Of a stretch of DNA of 64,000 bases, positions 22,558 to 33,340 are shown piece by piece. The first letter of the stretch is position 1. The number at the start of each line of letters is the position of its first letter. The notes beneath the pieces are model-generated. The model was not told the DNA's origin and did no database searches. It saw nothing but the letters and a program-made list of their open reading frames with translations. The stretch is from Malaya genurostris. Its lineage: Eukaryota; Arthropoda; Insecta; Diptera; Culicidae. The stretch covers positions 209,465,435-209,529,434 of the forward strand of contig NC_080572.1 in assembly GCF_030247185.1 (NCBI RefSeq), given 5' to 3'. Made by a program: the position numbers and the translations under genes.

Positions 22558-22956
22558 CGTTTAATTTTGGGCGGTAAATTCACATTTTGCGTCACTGGAA
22601 TATTTTATTCCAACGAATCAGCATTATGCAATAAAAAACACTTTTTCTAATTAACACATTCTTGCTACCTGGCCCGTACCCAGGATTTCATTTCGGGAGG
22701 GGCCCAAAGACTAAAAAATAATGTTACTGAAGATTGCTTATGTACCTAATTCTCGGTGTGCCTTTTACGGCTATTTATAACATACACTTTAAACTTTTCC
22801 ACTGGAACTGATATTGTATTATATTTCATTACGTTTACTGTCTTGTTATTTCTGTAGCACATGTCTGAGACATTCTAAATAATTATATGTTTTTTATTTT
22901 GATTTGGGTACATGACTGCTTGCTACAGCTACACTATCATTCAAAATAACTGTTTC
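22558..22956. other. Unassigned; contains a probable MITE end
   Basis: CCCGTACCCAGGATTTCATT followed by CGGGAGGGGCCC at about 22674-22705 is GC-rich and resembles the terminal part of insect hAT-type MITEs. No opposite end was found, so only a fragment can be claimed. Confidence 0.35.
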
Positions 22957-22965
22957 GAGCAATTA

Positions 22966-24026
22966 GTTTTTTTTTAGATGTTTTTTTTTATTTATAACAA
23001 TTTTTATTCAGGCCAATTTGCGTATAGCTTTACGTGGCCGATTTACCCATGTTTTTGTTACATAATATAATTTTTTTATTGTTGGATCTCGTTGTCACCC
23101 TTCTTCTAGGGGGAGAGGAGCTTCCATTTCCTTCTAGCGAAGATTGGAGGTCATTTTGTCCGTTGCTCATATCATCCATTGCTACATCGTTTGAATTGTG
23201 AGTGGTTTCCGTTTCCTTGTTTTCATTGTTGATCGCAGTCTTGGGTTCATTTGCAGTTGCTGTAGATGCGCTTTGTACATTGATTGCAGTTGATAGTTGG
23301 TTAGATGGTGAAGGTGCTTTTGAAACAGGAGCACTGCATTCACTAGTTTCCGTTGTTGGGTGGTTGTCCTTGTTTTTGTTTGTTTTCGCAGTTTTAGTGC
23401 AAGGTTTGCCGTAGTGTGCAGGTTGTTCACAAAACTGACATGTAACCAATTGATTTTCATACGTAATCAACGTTTTACACGGATGTATCCCGTCTTGACC
23501 ACAAATGATGTAAGATGGAATTGCTTTACGTAGTTGCATACGTACCACTCGCACGCCATTCCGGATACCCGGGAAAAATTCCGCCATACTTCCTTTTCGA
23601 TGGAAAGAACTTCACCGTACTTCGACATACATTCCCGAACATACCCCTCGCTGGTCTGCGGGGGAAGGTTATGCACGCGTACTTCTATGGCATTGTCCAC
23701 CATGTACACAGGGATTTTATATTTAACATTGTCATGATCAATACTGTGCACCCCGTTATTAACCGAAGCAAATGCAATTGCATCTTTTTCACGTTTGAAC
23801 ATAATGTACACACAGTTCGACGCCTTGTTGAATTGAATCTCACTTACATCATTAACGTTTAGATGCATTCGTTCCTTAAGCAAGATTTCAATTTCGGTTG
23901 CTGCAGGTCTAACTTGGCAGCGCTTGAAATCATTACAAATTGAATTTGGCCTTGTAGGCCAAGTTTCAGGCTTTGTTAAATCGTATTTGCCCATTTCGTA
24001 CACTCTATTGTTCACTGCACTGTATT
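22966..24026 (-). mobile_element. Gag-only (ORF1-only) retroposon, copy 2
   Basis: This element of about 1.06 kb is flanked by GAGCAATTA (22957-22965 and 24027-24035), a 9-bp candidate target-site duplication. On the minus strand it runs from a short leader with AGTGAACAATAGAG, through one gag-like ORF, to the tail CGGCCACGTAAAGC then GGCCTGAATAAAAA. The leader is shorter than in copy 1 (5' truncation). It carries no enzyme ORF. The I-clade element at 24049-30075 is inserted immediately next to it, same strand, with only the two adjoining duplications between them. Confidence 0.85.
23030..24015 (-). pseudogene. Gag-like ORF1 protein of the retroposon (one frameshift)
   Basis: The N-terminal half (24015-23467) reads MNNRVYEMGKYDLTKPETWP, then CQVRPAATEIEILLKERMHLN and an RRM-like region with AIEVRVHNLPPQTSEGYVRE and YGEVLSIEKEVWRNF. 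One T appears lost from a T-run near 23578. The frame then shifts to FFPGIRNGVRVVRM, IPSYIICGQDG, TYENQLVTCQFC and the CCHC knuckle CQFCEQPAHYGKPC (23587-23030). A long Thr/Asn/Ser-rich segment and a basic end, PPRRRVTTRSNNKK, follow. Apart from this indel the gene is open, so it is the best-preserved copy. The expected role is binding retroposon RNA. Confidence 0.85.
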
Positions 24027-24060
24027 GAGCAATTATTTTACTAATGTTTTTTTTTTTTTT

Positions 24061-24112
24061 CCAAATAAAATTTTTATTAGGCTCATTTGCTTTAGCTTAA
24101 CGTGGCCGATTG
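24061..24112 (-). promoter_or_regulatory. 3' terminal tail of the I-clade element (candidate RT recognition site)
   Basis: On the minus strand the last 50 bases before the A tail are CGGCCACGTTAAGCTAAA then GCAAATGAGCCTAATAAAAA. The same segment ends all three gag-only retroposons: about 39 of 45 positions match between this element and copy 2, with two single-base gaps. In I-type elements the RT starts copying at the RNA 3' end, so a shared tail suggests shared recognition. That step is inference. Confidence 0.65.
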
Positions 24113-24498
24113 TCTTGTTGTTAGGGAGAGAGAAAGGGATGCCGTATTACGGGGCGGCATACTCCCCAGTTAGTAAGGGGACATAGGGAGGGTGGGACCT
24201 ACACAGTATTGAATTGAAATTTGAATACATCATTGGTTTGTGGCATACATCTTTTAGACACATTTTGAGTTCGATGAATCTTCATGTTTTTCAGCTTGTA
24301 GCAATGAAGAGATTATTCTGGATTGGGATGCTTCGTTGGTGTGTTCTGACGTTGATGTGACGTTTTTGGGTAGCTTCCAGCAACTCAGTCAGTTCAAGGC
24401 AGGTGCATGCTCCGAAGCATCGTTTACACAGGCCATACTTCCAGCAACGTAAAGAAGAGTGCGGTAGAGCTGTAGACGAGAAAGAGATAGGGAGAGCA

Positions 24499-27400
24499 CT
24501 AAATTTGAGCATTGATAGTTTTCAAGAAGTTATAGATGAGAGTCATATAAGGAAGATTTCGAGTTGCCAAGACGTCGCGGACTGGTACGAAGGGTGGTAT
24601 ACCTCGGGCCCGAAGGGAACCTATGAGTTGGGATCTGGCATCACAATACTCGACACATGTCCAAACAACATGTTCGATGTCATGATAACCCTCACCGCAA
24701 ACGCAGACACCACTCTCAGCGAGCCCCACACGACGGAGATGCGCGCTGAACATATAATGATTAGACATGAGCCTTGACATTACACGAATAAAGTCTCGGC
24801 TCACGTCTAACCCCCGGAACCAAGCTTTCGTCGATACCTGTGGGATTATTGAGTGTAACCATCGTCCCAGAGTTCCACTATTCCATGTATTCTGCCAGCT
24901 AGCTAGAGTTTTCTGACGACAGCAACTGAAAAATTCATTGAAGCAGATTGGTCTTTCATAGATATCACCTTCTAGTGCGCCCACCTTGGCTAACGAGTCC
25001 GCCCTCTCATTGCCCCGTATGGAACAATGTGAGGGGACCCAAACCAAGGTAATCTGGTATGATTTTGCAGATAAAGCACTCAATTGTTCCCGTATTTTCC
25101 CCAGGAAATACGGTGAGTGCTTTCCAGGCTTCACTGAACGGAGAGCCTCAATGGAACTGAGACTGTCCGATACAATGAAGTAGTGATCTGTGGGCAGAGT
25201 GTCAATGATCTCAAGGGTATACTGAATTGCAGCTAGTTCTGCGACGTAAACTGAAGCTGGATCACTGAGTTTATAGGAAGCGGTGAAATTTACATTGAAT
25301 ATACCGAAGCCAGTGGACCCGTCTAGATATGATCCGTCAGTGTAAAACATTTTATTACAGTCGACTTCTTTAAATTTATTATTAAAAATTTTTGGGATCT
25401 CTTGAGGGCGTACAGGATCCGGGATTCCACGAATTTCTTCTTTCATGGATGTGTCGAAAAACACAGTAGAATTAGAAGTATCCACAAAATGAACACGATT
25501 GGGAACAAACGAAGAAGGATTTATATTCTGAGCCATGTAGTCAAAATACAAGGACATAAAACGGGTTTGTGAATTAAGCTCGACGAGCTTTTCAAAGTTT
25601 TCTATCACCATCGGATTCAAAATGTCGCATCGGATTAGCAGTCGATATGAGAGATCCCAGAACCTGTTTTTCAACGGTAAGACGCCCGCCAGCACTTCAA
25701 GACTCATCGTATGGGTTGATTGCATGCAACCCAAGGCAATACGTAAACAACGATACTGAATTCTTTCCAATTTTTATGAAATGAATATTCGTAGCGGAGC
25801 GGAAACAGAAACATCCATATTCCATTACTGACAATATCGTCGTTTTGTACAACCTGATCAGGTCTCCTGGGTGAGAGCCCCACCAAGTTCCGGTTATTGT
25901 ACGAAGGAAATTGATTCTCTGTAGGCATTTTCGTTTCAAATACCTAATGTGACATCCCCAGGTACCTTTGGAATCGAACCAGACCCCGAGATATTTAAAT
26001 GTGAAAACCTGAGCTATGGTTTCACCCCCTAGTTGAAGCTGTAATTGCGCAGGTTCTCGCTTCCTTGAAAATACAACCAGCTCAGTTTTCTCCGTAGAGA
26101 ACTCGATACCCATTTGAAAAGCCCATGTCGACAAGTTGTCGAGGGTATCTTGCAATGGTCCTTGGAGATCGGCAGCTTTGGGTCCTATAATAGACACAAC
26201 ACTGTCGTCGGCAAGTTGTCTTAGCGTGCATAATGTGTTGATACATTCATCAATGTTATTTACGTAAAAGTTGTATAAAAGGGGGCTTAAGCATGAGCCC
26301 TGAGGAAGACCCATGTAACTGAATCGCTTTGTCGTCAAATCACCATGCTCAAAATGCATGTGTTTCTCGGACAATAGATTATATAAAAAGTTGTTCAAAA
26401 CTGGTGAAAGACCATGCTGATGCAACTTCTCAGATAGAACGTTAATGGAAACTGAATCGAATGCCCCCTTGATGTCGAGGAAAACTGATGCCATTTGTTC
26501 TTTACGAGCAAATGCCATTTGAATTTCTGTTGAGAGCAACGCTAGACAATCGTTCGTTCCTTTGCCCCTGCGGAACCCAAATTGTGTACCTGAAAGCAAT
26601 CCATTTGTTTCGACCCAATTGTCTAGACGGAAGAGAATCATTTTCTCCAACAATTTCCGAATACAGGAAAGCATAGCAATCGGCCGATACGAATTGTGAT
26701 CGGAGGCTGGTTTTCCAGGTTTTTGAATAGTAATAACTCTCACTTCTCTCCATTCGTGTGGGACAATATTACCCTCGAGGAACTTGTTGAATAAATTCAA
26801 CAAGCGCCTTTTGGCAGAGTCGGGCAGATTTTTCAACAAGTTGAATTTAATTCTGTCTAACCCCGGGGCTCTATTGTTACACGACAAGAGCGCAAGTGAG
26901 AACTCTACCATCGGAAACGGTGTTTCGTTTGTATTCAATGTCGCGACGCGGGATATCTTCCGTTCCGGAACAGAATCAGGACATACTTCCTTAGCGAAAT
27001 CAAATATCCAGCGGTTAGAATATTCCTCGCTTTCGTTCGCGTGATTTCGATTGCGCATGCGACGGGCCGTATTCCAAAGAGTGCTCATTGCTGTTTCTCT
27101 CGTTAATCCGTCAACAAACCTTCGCCAGTAACCGCGTTTCTTAGCTTTAATCAGACTTTTCATTTGAAATTCTACCGCCGCGTATTTCCGATAATTATCT
27201 GGAGTTCCGTTCCTTCTAAACGAGATGAAGGCTGAAGCTTTTTTCGTTTTCAGCTCTGAGCACTCTTTGTCCCACCATGGGTTGGGAGAACGCATACTAG
27301 TTTGCGCGCTAGGTACTCGTTTCGTCTGAGCTTGAATTGCGGTGTCAAGAATCAAGCCAGCCAAAAATGTATACTCTTCCTCCGGAGGAAGCTCCTGTGA

Positions 27401-28201
27401 TGTTTCTAGTTTCTCAGATATCGAGCTCGCGTAACGTTTCCAATCAATGTTTCGTGTGAAATCGTACGAAACATTGATTGTTTCCGATGGTCTTCCACGG
27501 TTGGTGATAGAAACTATGATCGGCAAGTGATCGCTACCGTGAGGATCACAGATTACCTTCCACTTGCAATCTAACTGTAGCGAAGTCGAGCAAAGGGATA
27601 AATCCAGCGCACTTGGTTGTGCTGGTGGTCTAGGGTTCCGTGTCATTTCTCCCGTGTTTAGAATTGTCAAATTGAAGTTGTCACACAGATCTTGAATTAA
27701 CGAAGAACGATTATCATCATATAAGCAGCCCCATCCTGTACCATGCGAGTTAAAGTCCCCTAAAACCAGCCGCGGTGAAGGAAGAAGTTCTATGATGTCT
27801 GCAAGCCGACGATGCCCTATCGAGACTCTGGGAGGAATGTAGATAGAAGCTATACATAGATCTTTGCCTTTAATATTAATTTGGCAAGCAACAACTTCAA
27901 TTCCCGGTGTCGAGGGGAGGTTAATACGATAAAATGAATAGCACTTTTTAATCCCTAAAAGTACCCCTCCATAAGAGTCTTCTCGGTCCAGGCGGATTAT
28001 GTTAAAATTATGGAAGTCGAGGTTGATGTTAGAAGTAAGCCAAGTTTCACTCAAGGAGAATACATCGCAATTATGAGTATGTATTAAGTGTTTGAAAGAA
28101 TCAAGTTTTGGGATGATACTTCTGCAATTCCACTGAAGCACAATGATCATATCTTCGATTCTCAGTGGTAAATTATCCATCAAAAGATACGATCGCTGCA
28201 A
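24499..28201 (-). pseudogene. I-clade ORF2: endonuclease, reverse transcriptase, RNase H (one frameshift)
   Basis: The 5' frame (28201-25697, 834 codons) has an APE-type endonuclease: WNCRS (residues 24-28), SETW (51-54), LGDFNSHG (147-154), SALDLSLCS (197-205) and GSDHLP (222-227). The reverse transcriptase follows: SYRPIAMLSCIRKLLEK (504-520), LDIKGAFD (575-582), GLPQGSCLSPLLYN (631-644) and LADDS (663-667) at the catalytic box. An extra A in an A-run (T-run 25771-25775) shifts the frame. The 423-codon continuation (25770-24499) holds RNase H: YTDGS, VAELAAIQ, VSDSLSSIEAL and WVPSHCSIRGNERADSLA, then CVCGEGYHDIEHVVWTC. All catalytic residues are present, so only that base breaks it. The frame opens 29 nt before the ORF1 stop; ATGs near 28180 and 28150 are alternative starts. 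Confidence 0.92.
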
Positions 28202-29633
28202 GGAGGGGCCATTGTTCAGTCAACTGTTTTAAAAATGTCCTTACTGTTGGCAGTAGAGCAGTTAGGAAGCTTTTCAGAGGATCAGTAATATTGAAGGCTG
28301 TTAATATCCAGTCAACGATATCAGAAAATTTCAATAATCCAGCGTTTGTTGGATTTTCTGGTTGTGCTTTGGGGTCATTCGGGTTTTTTGATGCCCCAGG
28401 AAGTGCTGGGTACTCCTTATCGTCCCTAAGTTTTTTGAACCCAGGAGGTGTTTGCTTCGGTTTTGAGTCAGCACTTTTTGTTTCCGTTTGGTTCTTTTGT
28501 GACGAAGAGGACAGTCTGAGGCCTTTACGAGGAAGCTTGGGAGAAGCCAGATTTTGTCTTTTCCTGCTTCCTTCAACCTGTGTGTAGGAAGGTCCTTCGC
28601 CTGGGTCGTCAGAGGTATCCTCTTCAACTGGCAAGATTGCAAACGGGTTCTCAGGGGTCGATGGAGTGGTTCTTTTTAAGATTTCCGCATAAGAACGTTT
28701 GGAACGTTCTTTCACGGATCGCTTCAATTTCTCCGCACGCTGTATGTACGTAGGGCACACCGAAAGATCATGAGGATTCTCCCCGCAGTAGCAACACTTT
28801 TCCACTGCTCTTCTGCAGAGATCGTCCTCATGTGCCTCTCCGCATTTGCCGCATCGCAGTTTGTTGCAACAATAGGTTGCCGTATGACCTAGCTGTTTGC
28901 AGCTTGTACAATGCATTACCCGCGGTACATACAGCCGAACAGGTAGACGAACTCCACTCACTACCAAATAATTTGGAAGTGCAGATCCGGCAAAAGTCAC
29001 GCGAAATGAGTCCGATTGGTAAAATTTACCATCTATCGATTTGGAGTGCAATTGCTTGCACTCCAAAATTTTCACTGGTTGAAGGTCGGGGTTTTTGAAA
29101 CGGCCTACCCCGTCCTTCATCAGATCTTCGATTGTCAGACTTTCGTCACGGACCACACCGTCGATCTCCACCACATGAGACGGGACGTACACGCGGTACT
29201 CCTTCGTGAACAACTCGCTGGTAGCAATCCCGTTTGCTTGCTTCAGGTCGGACACAACAACGCGTAACTTGTTTGGCGAAACCTTATCTATTGTTTTTAT
29301 TGCCGAGTAATGTTTTTCCAGGTCCCGAGCAATATTTAAAACTCTGAGAGACTTTAATTTGGGCCGGAAGTATACCACCCACGGACCCCCCGAGCCATCG
29401 TCTTGGTAAACTTTTTGGCGAGCAGGCAATATCTTAGAGGGAGATGGAGGCATCGGAGAGGGAGATGGCATCGGAGAGGGAGATGGTATCGAAGGGGGAG
29501 ATGGTATCGGAGGGGGAGATGGTATAGGAGGGGTAGATGGCATCTCGGAAGCAAACTCAGCCTCTAAATGTTCTTCGTTCATTCGTTCAGCTTCGCCCTC
29601 CTCCGAGACACCCCCACTGTCATCAATATTCAT
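28173..29633 (-). CDS. I-clade ORF1: gag-like nucleic-acid-binding protein
   Basis: An intact 486-codon frame. Residues 1-30 are acidic. Residues 33-68 are a proline/serine tract with repeated PSPPPIPSP-like units, visible in the DNA as a 12-15 bp repeat. Residues 83-235 form the conserved core, with WVVYFRPK and LYVPRVMHC at its borders. Three CCHC knuckles follow: C242-C245-H250-C255, C261-C264-H269-C273 and C280-C283-H288-C293. A basic region (RSVKERSKRSYAEILKR) and a Ser/Lys/Pro-rich C-terminus complete it. Such proteins coat the element RNA and support strand transfer during integration (family knowledge). The start at 29633 is the first ATG of the frame. It overlaps ORF2 by 29 nt. Confidence 0.92.
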   Translation of the reverse strand: MNIDDSGGVSEEGEAERMNEEHLEAEFASEMPSTPPIPSPPPIPSPPSIPSPSPMPSPSPMPPSPSKILPARQKVYQDDGSGGPWVVYFRPKLKSLRVLNIARDLEKHYSAIKTIDKVSPNKLRVVVSDLKQANGIATSELFTKEYRVYVPSHVVEIDGVVRDESLTIEDLMKDGVGRFKNPDLQPVKILECKQLHSKSIDGKFYQSDSFRVTFAGSALPNYLVVSGVRLPVRLYVPRVMHCTSCKQLGHTATYCCNKLRCGKCGEAHEDDLCRRAVEKCCYCGENPHDLSVCPTYIQRAEKLKRSVKERSKRSYAEILKRTTPSTPENPFAILPVEEDTSDDPGEGPSYTQVEGSRKRQNLASPKLPRKGLRLSSSSQKNQTETKSADSKPKQTPPGFKKLRDDKEYPALPGASKNPNDPKAQPENPTNAGLLKFSDIVDWILTAFNITDPLKSFLTALLPTVRTFLKQLTEQWPLLAAIVSFDG

Positions 29634-30075
29634 ATTTAAAGTGCGGGAGTAAAGAAGTCTCCCGCACTTGAAATGAGAAAGAAAGAAATAAAATGAAAAG
29701 AAAATATATGAATAGTAAAAGTTGAAAGAAAAAGTTTGAGAAAATACTTAACAGTATGTCACGGTAAGCTGTTAGGTGAGTTGCTCCTTCACTCCTTCGT
29801 TGTGCTTCAGCGTGACCTTGACTCAGGATTTGGCTGCTGCGATGCGGGTAGCAAACAATAGAAATAACTGCTGCCCGAGGATAGCACAATAGCGTCTACT
29901 GTCGATACCGATACAAAACCGGTGCACAGACAGAACTCACTTGCGGGGATGCTACTTTTTATCACTTTTATTTAATGCCTATACTACAGCCTCTGCTGTG
30001 ATAGGCACCTTCGTCTTACCGATGTCGATTGTTAAAAAAACGCGTATGCTCACTTTGAACATTCGGTTACGAATG
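29634..30075 (-). promoter_or_regulatory. 5' UTR of the I-clade element (expected internal promoter)
   Basis: On the minus strand it begins CATTCGTAACCGAATG at the edge of the target duplication and runs 442 bp to the ORF1 ATG. Elements of this group usually start transcription at their first base from an internal, TATA-less promoter; here that is inference from family behaviour. CCTATACTACAGCC and CTGTGATAGGCACC (29976-30010, plus strand) surround a short imperfect inverted repeat. Confidence 0.5.
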
Positions 30076-30089
30076 ATTTTACTAATGTT

Positions 30090-31264
30090 GTTTGATACAC
30101 ATTGAAATAAGACTTTTTTAAATCCAGTGATGCCAACTATCCTCCATATTCATGACTGGCACCGATAACAGTTATACAAACATATGAGCATATGAGCTGT
30201 GTGTAAAATTTTGCTTTCAGTCACCGCGATCGACACAATTTCGGATGCTGCATGCACATCACGTAATTTTTTGCGTTTTGTTGGTTTTCGGTTAGAATAA
30301 CTAATTTATTTTTATTTTAATCCCATTGAACTCTTATGTGATTTAAGCTACATGGTAATAAAATGCGTATTTAGCACTTGTGAAAAAATTGTGAAAAATG
30401 TTCCAATCATTATAGTAAGAAAATTTCAGTAATAGGCAAAATAACTTTGTTATCATTCTGGAACAAAGTGGAACGGTATGAAAGATCACGGCGCACAGTC
30501 GAGCAGATGGCAGCAGTGAGCCACGTACGCAATCGAAGGTCGATTTTTATGTATTTTTTGGTTTGGATCAAATTTTGTACATGCATTCTGTATGATCAAT
30601 AAAGACAATTTACATAAGTTTAACACTCTAGCCTTACTTTTGAGAAGGGACTAAGCAAATCCGATCGATGCGGTGTCTTCTGCAATGTATAACACAAAAT
30701 TTCAAAAAAAAACTGTTATTTGCGGTGGAATTGCTCCAATACAAAATTTACACAAAATTTTGAAAAATTTTGTTTAAACCTTTAAATCTGTTCCCTGTGG
30801 TTTGAGTTCTGCCTCTAAATGACTCCCAGCCATCGAATAGTTTTTAAAAATCCGGTCAATAAGGATTATGCAATGAAAAACATTTATTTTATTTAAAATT
30901 TTGAAATTCCTACTTCCGAACCAAAAAGTAGCCCATTGACGCCAAGTCTGTACTTTATGATACGGCTGAGGTAGAATATTCTGAATATTGTTCCCTATGT
31001 TATTCTGAATATTGTTCCTTATGTTCCCTACTTACAGTCATAAATTCAAGTTGGGCACTTTTAAGGATTTAGAAAATTTGCTAAAAACTGTTCCATGTTT
31101 AAACTGTTTTTTATATTTATTTATTTTTTGCCTACTATTGATAATAATGTCCATCCGATCTCATCGCTCTACTTCGAGAATCATATTCAAAGAACTACAG
31201 AACGAATTTTTATTGATTGCATTTCCCGGTTCACCGTTGTTAATCAAGATACTGTTCCAAAACT
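30090..31264. other. Unassigned AT-rich DNA
   Basis: No recognisable coding or repeat structure. Confidence 0.45.
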
Positions 31265-31336
31265 TTCCTCCAGATTTGGCTAAATTAATAATATAAGTAA
31301 TTAGTTATATTATTAATTTAGCCAAATCTGGAGGAA
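31265..31336. repeat. Perfect 32-bp inverted repeat with 8-bp loop
   Basis: The left arm starts TTCCTCCAGATTTGGC at 31265. The loop is GTAATTAG (31297-31304) and the right arm ends GCCAAATCTGGAGGAA at 31336. All 32 positions pair. It is not flanked by an obvious target duplication and encodes nothing. Confidence 0.9.
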
Positions 31337-32506
31337 TTCCGAACCTCAAATCTGAAATTACTCAAATGGCAGAAACCAACCTGTTACATTCTACTGTAGA
31401 AAGCATTTATCCAGCTTGAAGTTGCCTAGAACTATATGCAAATTGCCATTTAGCCATTATGTTGATGATGCTTTTTGCAGTATGAATCGTATGAGAACCC
31501 GTCGTATTCTGTGATGGCCACAGGAGCGTGAACAAAAAAAATGGACCCGTAAAAGTAATTCAATTTAAACTATTAGGACGGTAAACCAGACCGAGCACGT
31601 CGTGCTGCAATTTGTTCTAGCCGCGTTTCTAAACGTACACAATTGGCATTTTCCATCTTGCTGCTTGGCACAAAATAGTGTACTATCTCTGTTTGCCTTC
31701 ATGATACCAACGCGTTGAGAAAGACCAGAAGTCGGATCCATTTGGTGAATATAAGAAATTATTACCATTAGTGAAATGGCTGCTAATTAGAAAAAAAATA
31801 CTCTGATAAATGGTGGCTTCCTCGTTTGTGCTGCTCCGTAAGATGACCAGTTGGATGTTCGTGGGGAAAACACTTACCAAATAAGTTGGGAGAAAAAAAA
31901 TGCTTTATTCATTGTAAATGTGTAAAACGATTATTTGCGTGACGTGATCTTCCGGTCGAAACGGTTAGAGGATGATTGTATCCATTTTTCATCAGTTCCT
32001 TTCCGATGCCACTAGCTTTCCGATGCCACTGATATCTAGAAGGTATTGGTTTGAAAGATAGAACGAAGTATCTCTAAAAACTAATACTAAATACATTTTT
32101 CAACGTGGTTTATATGCGTGTGAGGACCGTTTGAAAATTTTCAGATCATAAGATAAACACTATCTGTGTAGCGAAAGGCGAAAGGAAAATGAGGCATTGG
32201 AGGATAATAATAAAAAAAAGTAATGTCACATCTGATATCAAGAAACTTGGATTGACATGTCTGAAATGTGTACTTCATCCGTTCTATATATTAGAGCTAA
32301 ACTTTAAACAAATACATATCATTAAAACGTACCCAATCCATCTAGCGGTATTCTGCATTTGAATACTCTTGTATCACTTTTCAATTGTGTCGATCGTAAT
32401 TTTTTTCGATATCAAAATCGAACATTTTCAAGTGCAGAAATTAGGCGAATTCTAGGATAGTTTCGTTTTATTTGATTTGAATACTAGGATAGTTTAGTTT
32501 TGTTTT
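31337..32506. other. Unassigned DNA
   Basis: Nothing recognised on either strand. Confidence 0.45.
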
Positions 32507-32640
32507 ATTGCCTTTCTGTATAGAAAGGTGATAGAATTGCAGAGAAAAAAACGGTTTTCGAACGGAGCCCCAAAGACCCATAGTGCTATATACCATTCGA
32601 CTCAGCTCGACGAGATGTGAAAACTCATCACGCTTGCTTA
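32507..32640 (+). repeat. Left-end fragment of the long interspersed repeat (copy d)
   Basis: TTGCCTTTCTGTATAGAAAGG matches the left end of copy b (TTGCCTTTCTCATATAGAAA) with few changes, and ATACCATTCGACTCAGCTCG matches the complement of 40128-40147. It ends soon after, so the copy is truncated. Confidence 0.7.
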
Positions 32641-33340
32641 TCTTTTTCGCGCCCGGATGACGGTTTTGTGGTAGTCAGGCACATATCAGTTCCGATTCCG
32701 ATTAATCGAAAATCGTTCATTTTATTTAGTACGATAAGCGGCCCATATACGTTCAGTTTTCCGGACAATTCAAATGAATCTTGGATGAAATAAAAAACTG
32801 AACGATTATCTGAACTGAGTGTGTGTTTTGTCAGCTCAGTTTTGCGTTTTGTCTCAATGTCAATTTTATCAGTTCTTTTTATGGAGGCGCATTATTCTGA
32901 TTAAAAGAAAACTGACGGACTGAACGATTAAGGTGAAACATAGTCCCAAAAAATCGCACAAAGTTTTAATCGCTTGAGTTGCACGAATCGTCGCACAAAG
33001 CATAACAGGCAAAACCGCCACATGGAAACCTGGATTTTTTTCAGTGATTGAGCGCAGTGAGCTAACCACACGTGAATGCTCGAAAAAAAAACTGTTATTA
33101 ATTCGTAATGGATTTGTGAATATTTCACAATTTGAATATATTCTAATTCAATTTTTATTGCTATTGATTACTATTACACTAGAACTATGAACCATTAGTA
33201 TTTATAATTGACTAACACGAAGTTCCATTTAAAGAACGATTGAAAACAAGAAAACATGAAGTCGAATTTCATTATCGACTGTTGAAATAAGAAATAACTG
33301 GACATTCACTAGACGACGAAAATGTACCAAAAGAACACAT
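32641..33340. other. Unassigned DNA
   Basis: No gene seen; short open frames on the minus strand lack any domain. Confidence 0.4.

Larger units (their letters stand above)
24049..30075 (-). mobile_element. I-clade non-LTR retrotransposon, nearly intact and full length
   Basis: The 6.03-kb element is bounded by a perfect 14-bp target-site duplication, ATTTTACTAATGTT, at 24035-24048 and 30076-30089. On the minus strand it has about 440 bp of 5' UTR, ORF1 (gag with three CCHC knuckles), ORF2 (endonuclease, RT, RNase H, C-terminal knuckle), about 440 bp of 3' UTR and an A tail (T-run 24049-24060). ORF2 has one frameshift. Gag with several knuckles plus RNase H after RT is characteristic of the I clade (I-factor and Loner relatives). 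The perfect duplication and near-open ORFs mean recent insertion. Confidence 0.92.
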
